Of a stretch of DNA of 64,000 nucleotides, positions 35,228 to 45,839 are shown in pieces (the first letter of the stretch is position 1; each line of letters begins with the position of its first letter). The DNA comes from Allacma fusca (lineage: Eukaryota > Arthropoda > Collembola > Symphypleona > Sminthuridae). Under the pieces are notes generated by a model. That model ran no database searches, was not told the DNA's origin, and saw only the letters and a program-made list of their open reading frames with translations. The stretch is from the NCBI GenBank assembly GCA_947179485.1, contig OX359246.1, positions 57,081,632-57,145,631 on the forward strand. The letters are read 5' to 3'. Made by a program: the position numbers and the translations under genes.

Positions 35228-36797
35228 TATACTCCGAACAAACGAATATTTACAAATTTGTATTGAGTATGGATCAAAATTTTCAGAATTTTAATATTGG
35301 AGATTTTCTGTGTTCAAAATCGTTCAACATCAGCAGTAAAGAAATGTTGATTTCTCGTGAATGTGTATAGAGCGATGAGGTTCTTCCTCAAAATGAAGAG
35401 TTATACTTTTAAGCGAGAAAGAAATTAGCATGAAAAGTATGTAATTCATACAAGGGACTGAAACCGCACCGCACGTTTTAGTAATATGCCCAACCGAGTC
35501 AGAGTGAATACGAGGAAAAGGCTACGATGGTTTTTCGTATATTGTTACCTTTGTGTTTGCAAAAACAAGTCAGAAAATAGTTTTAGCAATATTAAATTCT
35601 CATAAAAAATTCTATTATAATTCCTAGACTACATTACATGTACATTCCATAAATCTATAGTCTTTAATTATACCTGTGCTTGTGTAAACACATTCCAATG
35701 AAAACCCGGATAATGTCAACATTCCTCGAAAGTCGTAATTGAATGGTCAATAAGGATGCTGAATCCACCCGGAAATTAATTATGTTGTCAAACTCCTTAA
35801 CTGTGTCGACTGACTCAGGTAATCACTTAATGCTGTGTTTGTGTATCATACCTATAAATGTTGTTAATTATTGTAATATTAATTAACATATGTACATACA
35901 AGGAGGAACAAAACGATATATACGCCCACATAAAGTACTATAGTAACTTACAAAATATTTGATACTTTCAGTTTATAAAAAATTTTCTGTCCTGCGGTCG
36001 CCCTTATTTTTCACTTGGACTGCAGTCATATCAAACTCGGATGAAACTCGAAAAATGCGTTTGATTACTAAGAAGTTGCAGCAAAGGAACCAGGAATTCC
36101 AGGCACTCAGCAATTCATAAGCACTAAAACCACTAGTTCATCAAAGTTTCAGAAAAATAGCTTGGGTACACTTTGGAGCATTTCCTGAAGAGACGTACCT
36201 ATGTGATATGATAAAAGCTTATTTTATTATTTAGTTGTAGACATGTAAGTATCTAAACAGTATGAGATAAGTCCTCAGATACATGTAGAGGTCCATATAG
36301 TTACGCCTGCTCCTGTGGGATAAAAACCTTTTTGTAGTTTGCTTGCATCTGTACCAGCAGTATCTAAAATTGAATGATTTTATATATTGATCTAAGATTA
36401 AATTTACCCAATATTTGAGCTAAACGTTTTGGAAACAAAATCGAATTATTCTTGTGGATGCAAAAATTGTATCAAGTATTTATTTTGCATTTAAAAAAAT
36501 ACCTAGGTAGCGTCTGTACAAGTGAGGTGCACTAATTGTTAGTGAAACTTGTCCGTATGGAGACCGATGAATTTTATAACTAACATAGCATAGCAGTAAA
36601 CGTTCCATCCGTTTGTATGTGAAAACATTTTGGCAGCTACTGTTGATTAGATTAAAAGTAATCAGTGGAAAGTGCAACCTAATGGGGATTACATTGGTAT
36701 AAAGTCTCTTTTTGATAGGGCTTGATATGGGAAACCAAAGAAACTTACGTGGTTGCACGCATTTTTTTATATGGCCGGCCTTCAGGACACAATGTTG
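35228..36797. repeat. Duplicated 5' flank of chemoreceptor B
   Basis: Colinear with 52079-53633 (5' flank of pseudogene D), including AAAAGTAATCAGTGGAAAGT near 36655 and near 53488. The similarity stops abruptly at ACAATGTTG (36789-36797), the left edge of the 9.3-kb block. The 36480-36758 open frame is within this flank and unsupported. Confidence 0.8.
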
Positions 36798-37242
36798 CAG
36801 ACATGTCCAGCCTTCGAAGGCGGAATATCAATTTTCAGGAGAGGTAGGAAGGGAAGGCGGGATGGCTGAATTAATTCGGGAAGGCTAAATAAAGCCTTCC
36901 TAGTATTAACAGAAAACGGAAGGCGAAGGAAGGAAGTCTGTAAAGTAGCCTTCTGCTACTTAGAAGGCTTCACGCATACAATGAACGACAATAGATAGTT
37001 ACAAATACAACAATGAGAGTGTACTAAAACACTACAAATGCACAAATGTACCGACATATAGACTTACTTTATTGCTTCTGATTTTAATAAACGAACTCAA
37101 TTGAGTAAATCTATCGATGACTTTAAGGTGTTTTACCTGCGAAAGGGTTGTTTAAATGCCTTGCTATGATATTTCGTGTTTTGAAGGCTGAATAGGAAGG
37201 AAGGCTGATTTTTTTTAAAGGCTGAAGGCTGGAGCGGGTCTG
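36798..37242. mobile_element. GGAAGGC-rich hAT-like MITE at the left edge of the block
   Basis: The left end CAGACATGTCCAGCCTTC and the reverse complement of the right end CAGACCCGCTCCAGCCTTC are an imperfect inverted repeat. The body has many GGAAGGC/GCCTTCC words. No 8-bp duplication is visible (CAATGTTG versus GAAAAAGT), consistent with a rearranged right flank. Confidence 0.55.
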
Positions 37243-37319
37243 GAAAAAGTTCCCTAACCTGCGAACCCGGTTAGTCGGGGAAGTGACCCGTCATAATCGG
37301 GGATTTTAACTACCAGGGA

Positions 37320-38110
37320 AGTCGGAAAATTTTCGGAATTTTCCCTGGCGGGGTCGTCGGAAAAACTCGACGCAGTCGGAAAAATTTGGAAATTTTGGTG
37401 GCGGGGACGTCGGGAAAACCCGAAGAAGTCGGAAAAATTTGGAAATTTTGGTGGCGGGGACGTCGGGAAAACCCGAAGAAGTCGGAAAAATTTGGAAATT
37501 TTGGTGGCGGGGACGTCGGGAAAAGTCGATGAATTCAGAAATTTTGGTGGCGGGGACGTCGGGAAAACTCGACGAATTCGGAATTTTTTTGGAAATTCGG
37601 GTGGCAGGGTCGTCGGGAAAACCCGAAGAAGTCGGAAAAATTTGGAAATTTTGGTGGCGGGGACGTCGGGAAAACTCGATGAATTCGGAAATTTTGGTAG
37701 CGGGGACGTCGCGAAAACCCGAAGAAGTCGGAAAAATTTGGAAATTTTGGTGGCGGGGACGTCGAGAAAACTCGACGAATTCGGAAATTTTTTGGAAATT
37801 CGGGTGGCGGGGTCGTCGGGAAAACTCGATGAATTCGGAAATTTTGGTGGCGGGGACGTCGCGAAAACCCGAAGAAGTCGGAAAAATTTGGAAATTTTGG
37901 TGGCGGGGACGTCGGGAAAACTCGACGAATTCGGAAATTTTTTGGAAATTCGGGTGGCGGGGTCGTCGGGAAAACTCGAAGAATTCGGATTTTTTTTGGA
38001 GATTTGGGTAGCGGGGTCGTCGGGGTAACTCGACGAAGTAGGAATTCTTTTTGAAGTTTGGCTGTCAGGGTCGTCGGAATAACTCGGCAAAGTCGGAATT
38101 TTTTTGAATT
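37320..38110. repeat. GC-rich minisatellite A, open on both strands
   Basis: About 16 tandem units of roughly 44-54 bp built on GGTGGCGGGGACGTCGGGAA and CTCGACGAATTCGG. Three frames stay open: a 329-codon minus-strand frame (38243-37254, with an internal ATG near its start) and two plus-strand frames (37439-38011 and 37492-38028). Because the repeat lacks stop triplets, openness is not evidence of translation. The minus frame would give repeated SSFPDVPATKISK peptides. The same unit recurs at 45840-46052. Confidence 0.85.
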
Positions 38111-38271
38111 TTCCCTGTCGGGGAAATTTGATTTCTTCCCTATTCATTATTAAAATCAGTGAATTACTAATTAAACAACACAAATTTCTTTTAATTATGT
38201 AGCACACCCAAAACACTGCTGATGTAACATCTGACTTGAACAAGCATTTTCATTACCAACTATGTATGTAA

Positions 38272-40882
38272 TTAATTAATGAGAACGTCTGCAAAGGGAG
38301 CACTTGGACCATTCCAAGCTGTGAAAACCTCTTCCCCTATAGCCGAAAAATCTGTAGCCCGTCCCTGTACGTGGATTTTAATCTTATTGCCCATACTTTC
38401 AGCTGGGGCCTCATTCGGAGATCGGAGGATCGCACTGGCTAGCAAGTGAATGGTATCCTTCATATGCACCGAGGAATCGGAGTTAATGACCTTACAGTAC
38501 ATCTTGTATTCAGCATCGTTGTCAGTATTATTATACATTGGATATTCTTCTGCAACGTATTTTGCGAAAGTTTTGTATTGACCACACAGATCTTCTTCAT
38601 TGTATTCTTCCAAGTAGCCAGCCCTCAGTGCCCTCCTTGCATACTCCAGAAACTCTGAAGGAACGGTGTTGCTTTCCGCATGACTGATTACTTGATCGGC
38701 GGAAAAACATTGTCTTATAATTTCATGCATTTCTTTACACGAGTTAGCTTCACCTCGAGTGGAAAAGTCATCTACCAGTTTTTCCATTAACGCTCCGGCA
38801 TGCTTCACTACAGAGCTTACTGCTTCCTCCAAATAAGACACCCGTGTGTCTTGGGAATGTGTTGAACCCCTGGTGGCATAATATGGCATCCTGCGCATCA
38901 AAATGGCTTTACCTGGGTACTCGGAAGAGGTGTCCAATTCGGAAACTGCTGCAGTGAATGTAGGAAAATCAGCCTCAGGAAGGGGTTCACCTACATCTAA
39001 GGACCGTTTTATTATCTTTAATTTGTCAGTGGTAGCTTGAACATATTTGTTCATTTGCCATGGTAACATGTGAACTCTCTGTGTTGTTTTAGAGACATCA
39101 CTGATAATCTTATACAAATCCTTGGAAAACGTTAGTCCCAAAACAAATGAAGCATGATTGACATTATCTGCCTCGGGATCGGCATGATAGTTTAGGTCGT
39201 CGTAAATGTACATAAAATTCTTAATAAAATTATCAATTGCCTTGTGACTATACGAGGCAAAGCGGTGACTGGAAATCGACAATGGCTGACATGTTCCCTC
39301 GGCAGAGATAAGCTCACCGTAACGGGATCCAAACCTGTATTTGTCATTAACGTTATTAACAGTATCCAGAATAGCAGTTGAAAACCATGTCGGAGTAGAG
39401 TTTCTTGATCTAGTTCCCAGTGCTTCCTTGACGGATAGTTCAAGTCTGTGTGCTGCATCCCATTGGAGCGTAAGCCAATGAGCGTCAGTTCCGTGACACA
39501 GGGATTCCGCTATATCGTCAGTGGCCTTTTTAATGAAATACTCCCCGTCAAACGCACCATTAACAGTCCTACAAAAAACAATTACAATTATGATGTAATC
39601 AAAGTAACGTCATACGCTTGGGAGACTTCAGTTGATATGTCATTACATATTGAGTACTGACACCATTTACTATTACGAATATTCCGTTATGGTAAACTTA
39701 CCGTTTCTCCAAGTTTCCGACTATCACGTCATTAATGGGCTTCAGGATGCTATCAGCTAATCCCCGAGGACTGTGATCAGGAACGGGGACAAATCCAACA
39801 TTGAGAGTTTCAACCTTTCCATTTAGGAATGTAACGAGCCCAACAACTTGGCCAGTCTGTCTGTTTGGGGTGTATTTGTCTGCAAATATGCCAACAGGAG
39901 GTGGACCTTTAAGACCCCTGTACCTTTAAGAGGAGTGTTCAAAATACACTTTGTTCGTTCGTATAGTTTTGAATAAACGGTGTGCATAAAGTCAGCACAT
40001 AACTTCGGGCTGTGATTGATGTCTCCAACAAAGCAACCACTCTTGTTAGCAAGAGCAAGAAGCGGTTTATAAGCTGCATAATTTGCACTTTTATGCAAGT
40101 ATATGCAAATCTTCCACAGTTCATTCCTGCTACCTTACTGTTGTGTATTGTTTTGATTCTCTGCAGTACCATTTTACCCTCTTCCTTTGCCTTTTTTAAA
40201 TGCGTAGGAGCGTTCATGTGCTCCAAAATATTCTTTTTTAGATTGATAAATGATCTTGGTTGCTTCTCTTTCGTTGTTATGTGTGTACCTTTTTTTGAGC
40301 TGTACTTGATCTTGCCTACACTGCTCCTCTTGTTCTCGTCAAAACATAAATTACAAATTAGGGAAGTAAATTCTTCGGTAGTTAACGGTTCTCTGTGGTC
40401 ACATCTGGTTTCTAAGCAGTAATATGTTTTTAGTATGTCTTCCACGCTTCTAGCGGTTGTCATTGTCAGCGATTCCGTTGATTTTGTCGACTGAGAGCTG
40501 AATGAGATATCATCATCTGGTTTTTTAATAAACAGAGAGTTGAACTGCTTAGCGAGCCCGTCCACTTTGTCGCCGAGTGTTTTCAACAACTTTCTGCTGG
40601 ATATTTTTTTCAGTTTCAATTTGTCACAATCAACTGTGTCCACTGGACTACATGGACTCGAGAAGCTATCGGTAACGTCATCTCGTCTATCATCCGCACC
40701 TTCGACTGACGTTGGGGTTTGTATCTTTTCTGTCATAGCGCTTTGGTTTACATCTCCCTTTTCCAGACTACGAACCCTGTCACGATCATCTGTAGTTGCG
40801 ATCGTCAAAGTTGGCAAGTGTTCTCCAGTGTCCTCTGTCGAGTCTTCTGCGGTACTTGAGAATGCTTTTGAACTAATACATG
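38272..40882 (-). pseudogene. Transposase-like C-terminal half of the OTU/transposase gene (KIAA1586-like)
   Basis: On minus, an exon from 40882 to 39702 joins (GTAAGT donor, TTTTTTGTAG acceptor) to a 432-codon exon, 39568-38272. The first part has a Ser/Asp-rich linker, then VAGMNCGRFAYTCIK, GDINHSPKLCADFM, LNTPLKGTG and ADKYTPNRQTGQVVGLVTFL. The second part has NGAFDGEYF, LQWDAAHRLELSVKEAL and an all-helical C-terminal part. This order matches the RNase-H-fold, transposase-derived KIAA1586/ZNF862-like proteins. Two 1-nt frame breaks are seen, at an AAAA run near 40090 and around a GGGG run near 39920. Both are homopolymers, so either decay or consensus error is possible. The last exon is fully open, suggesting recent activity. 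Confidence 0.65.
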
Positions 40883-41832
40883 TAGGGTTTGTCGATTTTT
40901 AAATGCCAATAAAGGTATTTTGCCTGCCCAGTATTTTTTGCCCGTGGCAAGGCAAAAAAATAATTTATGCTTTCGCCTTGCCCTTACAAATAAATGCCCT
41001 TAAAAAGACAATAAATGCATGGCAAAAATGGCAAAAATTATGGCAACAAAAAACTTCTCGCGAAAAATCTTTTGCGGGGCATGATGAGGTGCAGTATTGT
41101 GCCATGAAGAAGTAAAACATGTTCAGCAGACTCAGCAACAATGAGTATGCTTTCAAAAATGCCACCATTACAAATCGAAAATTTGGAACAAGTGTGAGAA
41201 TGCTGGTCTATTTGTTTTCAATTTGTAATTTTAGTATTCATCGAAGTGTTTAACATTATATTAACCGACAATACTCATCCAATTTGTCACTTTTTGGGAA
41301 CTATTGTGTCTAAGTCAAAACTATCGCCAAAAATATGTGAGCACAAACTAACAATTTTCCAAATCACTATCAGAATACGGTTCCTCAATTATCAATATTG
41401 TTTCAAGTTAATCGTCGGTTTTTTCGTCGCCTTCATCAATTTCATTGAGGCTATTAACATCTGACGAAGTGTCTGCAAATAATTAATTGTATATTGAATC
41501 CACGAGCCCACATTCTTTTGCTCGTTTGAAAGCCTATTTTAAAGTTAGCCACGGTCGGAGCAAGCAGTAATGATGGCGGAAATAGAGCGTTCCATGAGCA
41601 TAGTTAATTTATGTCAATTTTGCCCAGGCAAAAAATATTAAATGCCAATTTTGCACAGGCAAAAAATATTAAATGCCAATTTTGCCCAGGCAAAAAATAT
41701 TAAATGCCAATTCTGCCAGAATGGCATAAAAAATCATTTTTTGCCCATGTGAATAAATGCCCTAAATGCCTGCCAAATTTGCCTGCCAAATTTGCCATTT
41801 ATGACATGGCATTTAAAAATCGACAAACCCTA
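40883..41832. mobile_element. hAT-like MITE inserted in an exon of the OTU/transposase gene
   Basis: Perfect 26-bp terminal inverted repeats (40883-40908 and 41807-41832, beginning TAGGGTTTGTCGATTTTTAA) are flanked by an identical 8-bp AATACATG (40875-40882 and 41833-41840). The inside contains tandem TTGCCCAGGCAAAAAATATT units and TGCC/GGCA-rich ends, without coding frames. Its orientation puts a stop codon straight into the host frame, because the terminus reads TAG in phase. Confidence 0.92.
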
Positions 41833-41863
41833 AATACATGTACTGCTGGCGCTGGAACTTGCT

Positions 41864-42705
41864 GCTGTCAAATATTGTCCCTATGATGTCCCGTGGTAAT
41901 TGTATATGTGTGAAATGACCGGTATTAGATGACCTACCTTGTTCTGTAGCCGTCCCAGATGGTTCAACAACGTTCGACGGTGATTTGGACTTGTCCTGTG
42001 CGTTGTTGTGAGAGGCAGTGAGTTTATTCCATCTGTCATCACAATAACGTGTCTCAGAATGTTCATCATCATCACCAAGTTCGGTGTCGGAAAAAACCTT
42101 TGAAAAAGCCGCTCCTACATCCTCAAGAACTGGTCTACCTTCGGCATCTATGTGAATACGGAAGCCACTGTCTATGCAATTGTTGTACACTCCATCTATC
42201 GGCACCGGTGCTTCATCATACGATAGACGAAGTAAGGGTTGAAAATGTTTTTTGTACAGCACAAGTTGCAGTGGTCGACGGTGTTCAACGGCTGGGTTAA
42301 TGTTGTACATCATTCGAGCTGACATTATTCCACTGTCCAAAATGGGGATTATGTCAATTGGGCGGTTTATTATGGCGGACGCAATTAGTATATTTTCCTC
42401 GTCTCCCCAGTCGTGATCTTTGCTGGTGTCCTGCATAAGCTTATTGTATGTTTTACCTAAATTCGTCAGTGAGGACTTATTTTGCACGGTATACGTGAGA
42501 TTATCCTTATTTTCCATTATTTTCTGTACCTCAGAGAGCCGAATTAAGTGGCACAAGTTCTCCTCACTCGTTATTCCCGCGGAGATGGCATTGTACAAAC
42601 AATTCCCGTTGTCGGCAAATTTTGCAACTTTATAGTTCCAGTCTGGTGGTAGTTCTCGCTGGGTGAAGTCGTCAATAGGAATTGTTTGTCGGTAAATTTC
42701 TGGAG
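41864..42705 (-). pseudogene. OTU-like cysteine protease domain of the OTU/transposase gene
   Basis: The minus-strand frame from about 42705 to 41938 encodes IPIDDFTQRELPPDWNYKVA, then FADNGNCLYNAIS, the Asp-x-x-Cys active-site motif of OTU/vertnin-type domains. WGDEENILIASAIINRPIDI follows, and then LVLYKKHFQPLL with the catalytic His candidate. OTU proteases cleave ubiquitin chains. A donor at GAACAAG/GTAGGT (41938) and acceptor TTTGACAG (41865) define a 73-bp intron leading into a Ser-rich stretch (AASSSASSTCISS) that runs across the MITE site into the transposase-like half. Upstream, the frame is blocked by a stop near 42708; the join to the coiled-coil segment (42837-42571 in another frame) is unclear. 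Confidence 0.6.
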
Positions 42706-42900
42706 CTTGTCTTCAAGGATGCGTTCTAAATCAAGGATGCGTTCTTTCATGTTGCTGCATCTGTTCAAGACTTGTCTTCGACTTTCGTCAGTGTTGCAGT
42801 TCTGCAAAGATCTTACAACTTGTAAGTCTTCCAGCATTTGTACTTGCTTAGTATCAAAGCATGTATTATCTGCGTCTGGAATAGTAGGAAAATATGTGGA

Positions 42901-43335
42901 TCATTTTTCGGCTGCAGCTTTAGCTTTGCTCGAACGAAGTTTCTCGTCTTCGCTCCGACCAATCTTCTGGACTTCGCTCGAACCAATCTTCTCGGCTTCG
43001 CGCGAACAAATCTTCTCGGCTTCGCGCGAACAAATCTTCTCGGCTTCTCTCGAACCAATCTTCTCGGCTTCGCGGAAACAAATCTTCTCGGCTTCGCTCG
43101 AACCAATCTTCTCGGCTTCGCTGGAATAACTGTGTTTATCTGTATCCATTTTCTGACGCTTTGGGGTTAAAAATAATGCGATCGACGACTGCCCCTTCTC
43201 CAGTACTGGCAAATTGTAACCGTGTTTCACGATCGTATGCTTGGTTAAGTAATCTCGCATCACGGACTTGCCACAATACGAGCAAATATCACTTACACGG
43301 TCTTTGCTGACAATTTGTGAAGTCTGCTTTGACAT
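42901..43335 (-). CDS. Zinc-finger N-terminal exon with 7-residue coding repeats
   Basis: From the ATG at 43335 (minus) the protein has a C2H2-type finger, ICSYCGKSVMRDYLTKHTIV followed by KHG (Cys-x2-Cys-x12-His-x4-His), typical of DNA binding. It then has at least eight tandem EAEKI[G/C]S[S/R] heptads encoded by a 21-bp minisatellite (about 42925-43120), and a stop at 42901. It probably continues by splicing to 42870-42571, where a coiled-coil-like segment (EDLQVVRSLQ, MKERILDLERILEDKLQKF) follows an acceptor-like TTCCTACTATTCCAG; I could not find a convincing donor. Same strand and order suggest one gene with the OTU and transposase-like parts. Confidence 0.5.
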   Translation of the reverse strand: MSKQTSQIVSKDRVSDICSYCGKSVMRDYLTKHTIVKHGYNLPVLEKGQSSIALFLTPKRQKMDTDKHSYSSEAEKIGSSEAEKICFREAEKIGSREAEKICSREAEKICSREAEKIGSSEVQKIGRSEDEKLRSSKAKAAAEK

Positions 43336-43838
43336 GGCGATTTTGTTAACCACTGTTATTATGTAGCAATTTAAGATTGACCAAAGCTCGTCCGAAACAC
43401 AAAATTACACAAATAAAGTCCCAGCGTACATAGAATATTTGAAGTTGTCACCACAACTGCAAATGAACTAAGATTTTGGTGACCATAATTCAGCGTGTCT
43501 TTAAAGTGGGAGAATGTTGTGGTTCATGACTCATTGATTTTTCGTTGTAAAGTATTTGTAAAATCTAGTTCAAACCAGTGTAATTTGAAAGGCGATGTAT
43601 TTTAGTTTCTTCCAGTAACAAGGATTAAGTGTGTGCATTAACGATTCATGTGAACAATGAGAATGAGTTTACGAAAGGAGAAACGAAGCACTTATTTATA
43701 CCGTTCTGGACTGTGGAAATATACTATTTAAACGCCAATTAGCAGAAGCTTTGGAAAAATCCAGTCATTACGGCTGCACCCGCTCCTCGTTGATCACCTG
43801 CACTCTTAAACTGATCTCTCCGTTTGGAAGTGTTTTAG
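43336..43838. promoter_or_regulatory. Divergent intergenic region between zinc-finger and VPS4-like genes
   Basis: About 500 bp separate the two start codons, which face away from each other. This is a candidate bidirectional promoter. No TATA box stands out at a conventional distance. Confidence 0.35.
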
Positions 43839-45538
43839 ATGAAAGTTAATCTGAGAGAAAATAGTAATTCTGTAAGCATGAATTCTGCCACTACGGATCT
43901 TGAAGTTGCAGCCCGTTTGGTCACAAATGCTGTGCTGTGTGAGAAATCGAGTCAAAAGCATATTGCTGCCGGCAAGTACATCGAAGCAGTGAATGTTTAT
44001 ATAAAAACTTTAGAAGGTAAGAATCAACTGGTTTCATTAATGTTTACCGTGTACATCTAAATGTTGCATTGGGTAATACTGTTTTATTGTATAGGAAACG
44101 ACCTGAATGACGCGGAGAGGCAGTTTGTAATTAATAATGTTGCATTATACGCCAAACGAGCTAATGAGTTGTTGACACACAACTGTCCTTCAGAGAGGTT
44201 GCATACAAATGCGAACATCGACAAACAGCAATCCCAGGTGCCGTGTATGGCAAATGAGGATCAATCGGAATGTACTGCTAAATCTGGTATGGATGCTGAG
44301 GTTCCAGAGAGCCTCCAGTCCGCAGTGTGTATTTCGAAGCCTACTGTGAAGTGGGATGATGTCATTGGGCTTGAAGAAGCGAAGAGTCCAATGTAGGAAG
44401 CTGTTCTTATTCCTATCCTGTTTCCAGGCTCCCCACAGGCATCTTTTGCTCACAAAGGGCTTCTTTTATTTGGTGTAAGTTTCTGCATTGTATAACCCAC
44501 TTATCCGTGGCATGTATTTACTTGTACACCATTTGAACTCTTTACATGCCCATTGTTTTATATTTTAGCCTGGTGGTGTTGGAAAAACACAGCTATGCAA
44601 AGCTTTGGCAGCTGAAGCGAACTACGCAACATTTATAACCGTCCGTCCGGACATGCTGCTATCAAAATGGGTTGGCGAATCAGAAAAGCTTGTGCGAGGT
44701 TTATTTGAAATGGCAAGGAAACGGAGGCCATCAATACTCTTTATTGACGAAGTCGATTCTTTTTGCGCAAGTCGAACAGATGAGTCCGACAGCTCCAGGC
44801 GATTCAAGAATTCTCTGCTTTGCGAGATGGATGGGATGGAGGATATGACAGGAGTTTTTGTTATTGTCGCAACAAACCAACCTTTTGCCATCGACGCAAG
44901 CTTTATGCGACGGTTTCCCCGTCGTGTGTATGTGCCGTTACCAAAAATAAATGACCGAGCCGAAATAATCAGGTCGAAATTGAAACCGTACACGGCATGT
45001 TTAACAGACGGTGAAATCAATTACGTGGCAACAAAAACTGATGGGTACGTATTATAAGCATTACTGCTTCTATTATTTAATGCATAATGAAAAATACGGT
45101 TAACAGCTGAACAATTTATATTTTGATATCGATGAAATGAAGATACTACTGGTTTTTACTTTGTAGATATTCTGGATCGGATATTCAAACTGTCGTTACG
45201 GAGGCGGGCCTGGAACCTTATAGAGATTATATGTCAACACGGAAGTCAAACAAACATCCGCCAGGATCACACATACTTCGACCTATTGTTGTCGTAAGAT
45301 TTTAAATATTAAAATAAACCCGGATCACAACCTGATAAGCAGTTGATTTGTTGCATTGCAGACTGATTTCAAGAAAGCGTTGAAAAAATGCGCGCCAGCT
45401 AATCCACCTGCTCTTGTCAGGAAGCTGGATGATTGGAATACAGAACATGGTCATTCCAGATGTTCACCTGATACGACGAGTATCAAACCTCCGGGAGTAT
45501 TTCAAACCATTCTGGATGTTATCGGCATTCCTTTTTGA
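43839..45538 (+). pseudogene. VPS4-like AAA ATPase with one in-frame stop codon
   Basis: Five exons: 43839-44016, 44095-44474, 44569-45044, 45167-45293, 45362-45538, which together would make 445 codons, the VPS4 length. An MIT-like helical N-terminus (residues about 20-85), linker, KWDDVIGLEEAK, Walker A PGGVGKT (187-193), Walker B LFIDEVD (Asp246, Glu247), arginine-finger region FMRRFPRR, and the VPS4 C-terminal TDFKKALKKCAPANPPALVR are all in place. VPS4 disassembles ESCRT-III on membranes. Codon 160 is TAG (44394-44396), where the family has a Lys (EAK-x-x-x-K-EAV), a single AAG-to-TAG change between two conserved blocks. Everything else is intact, so this is a very recent pseudogene, a readthrough gene or a sequence error. 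AATAAA lies at 45653-45658. Confidence 0.8.
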
Positions 45539-45839
45539 CTGGGTTTTGTGAGAAACGGTTGATGCCGTCAGTATTCAGATCTTTGTGTGACTGAATTGTA
45601 TGTATAATTTTGATTTTTGAAATTCATGGTGGGAATAAGGTTTTCATTGGATAATAAAGTTGTGGCAAAAATTGTACTCCTGAGTATTTTGTTCTCGACA
45701 AGCTGTACACATTAAGTCTCGCATAATGTCAAAATATAAGATGGCTGGAATTTCTGAGTTGCTGATGGAAGCAGTACAGCAAATTTAACCAAGTCAAAAA
45801 ATTTTGGAGTCGGAAAGAGGGAAAGGAACGGTTAGTCGG

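Noticed and set aside
36798-37242. 8-bp target duplication for the GGAAGGC-rich element
   Set aside because: CAATGTTG and GAAAAAGT do not match, so the ends are proposed from the inverted repeat only.
37254-38243. 329-codon minus-strand frame that could be a repeat protein
   Set aside because: It lies in a minisatellite that is also open in two plus-strand frames, and nothing outside the repeat supports a conserved protein. Kept only as a repeat feature.
40012-40902. Plus-strand frames opposite the transposase-like exon
   Set aside because: Shadow frames of the minus-strand coding sequence.
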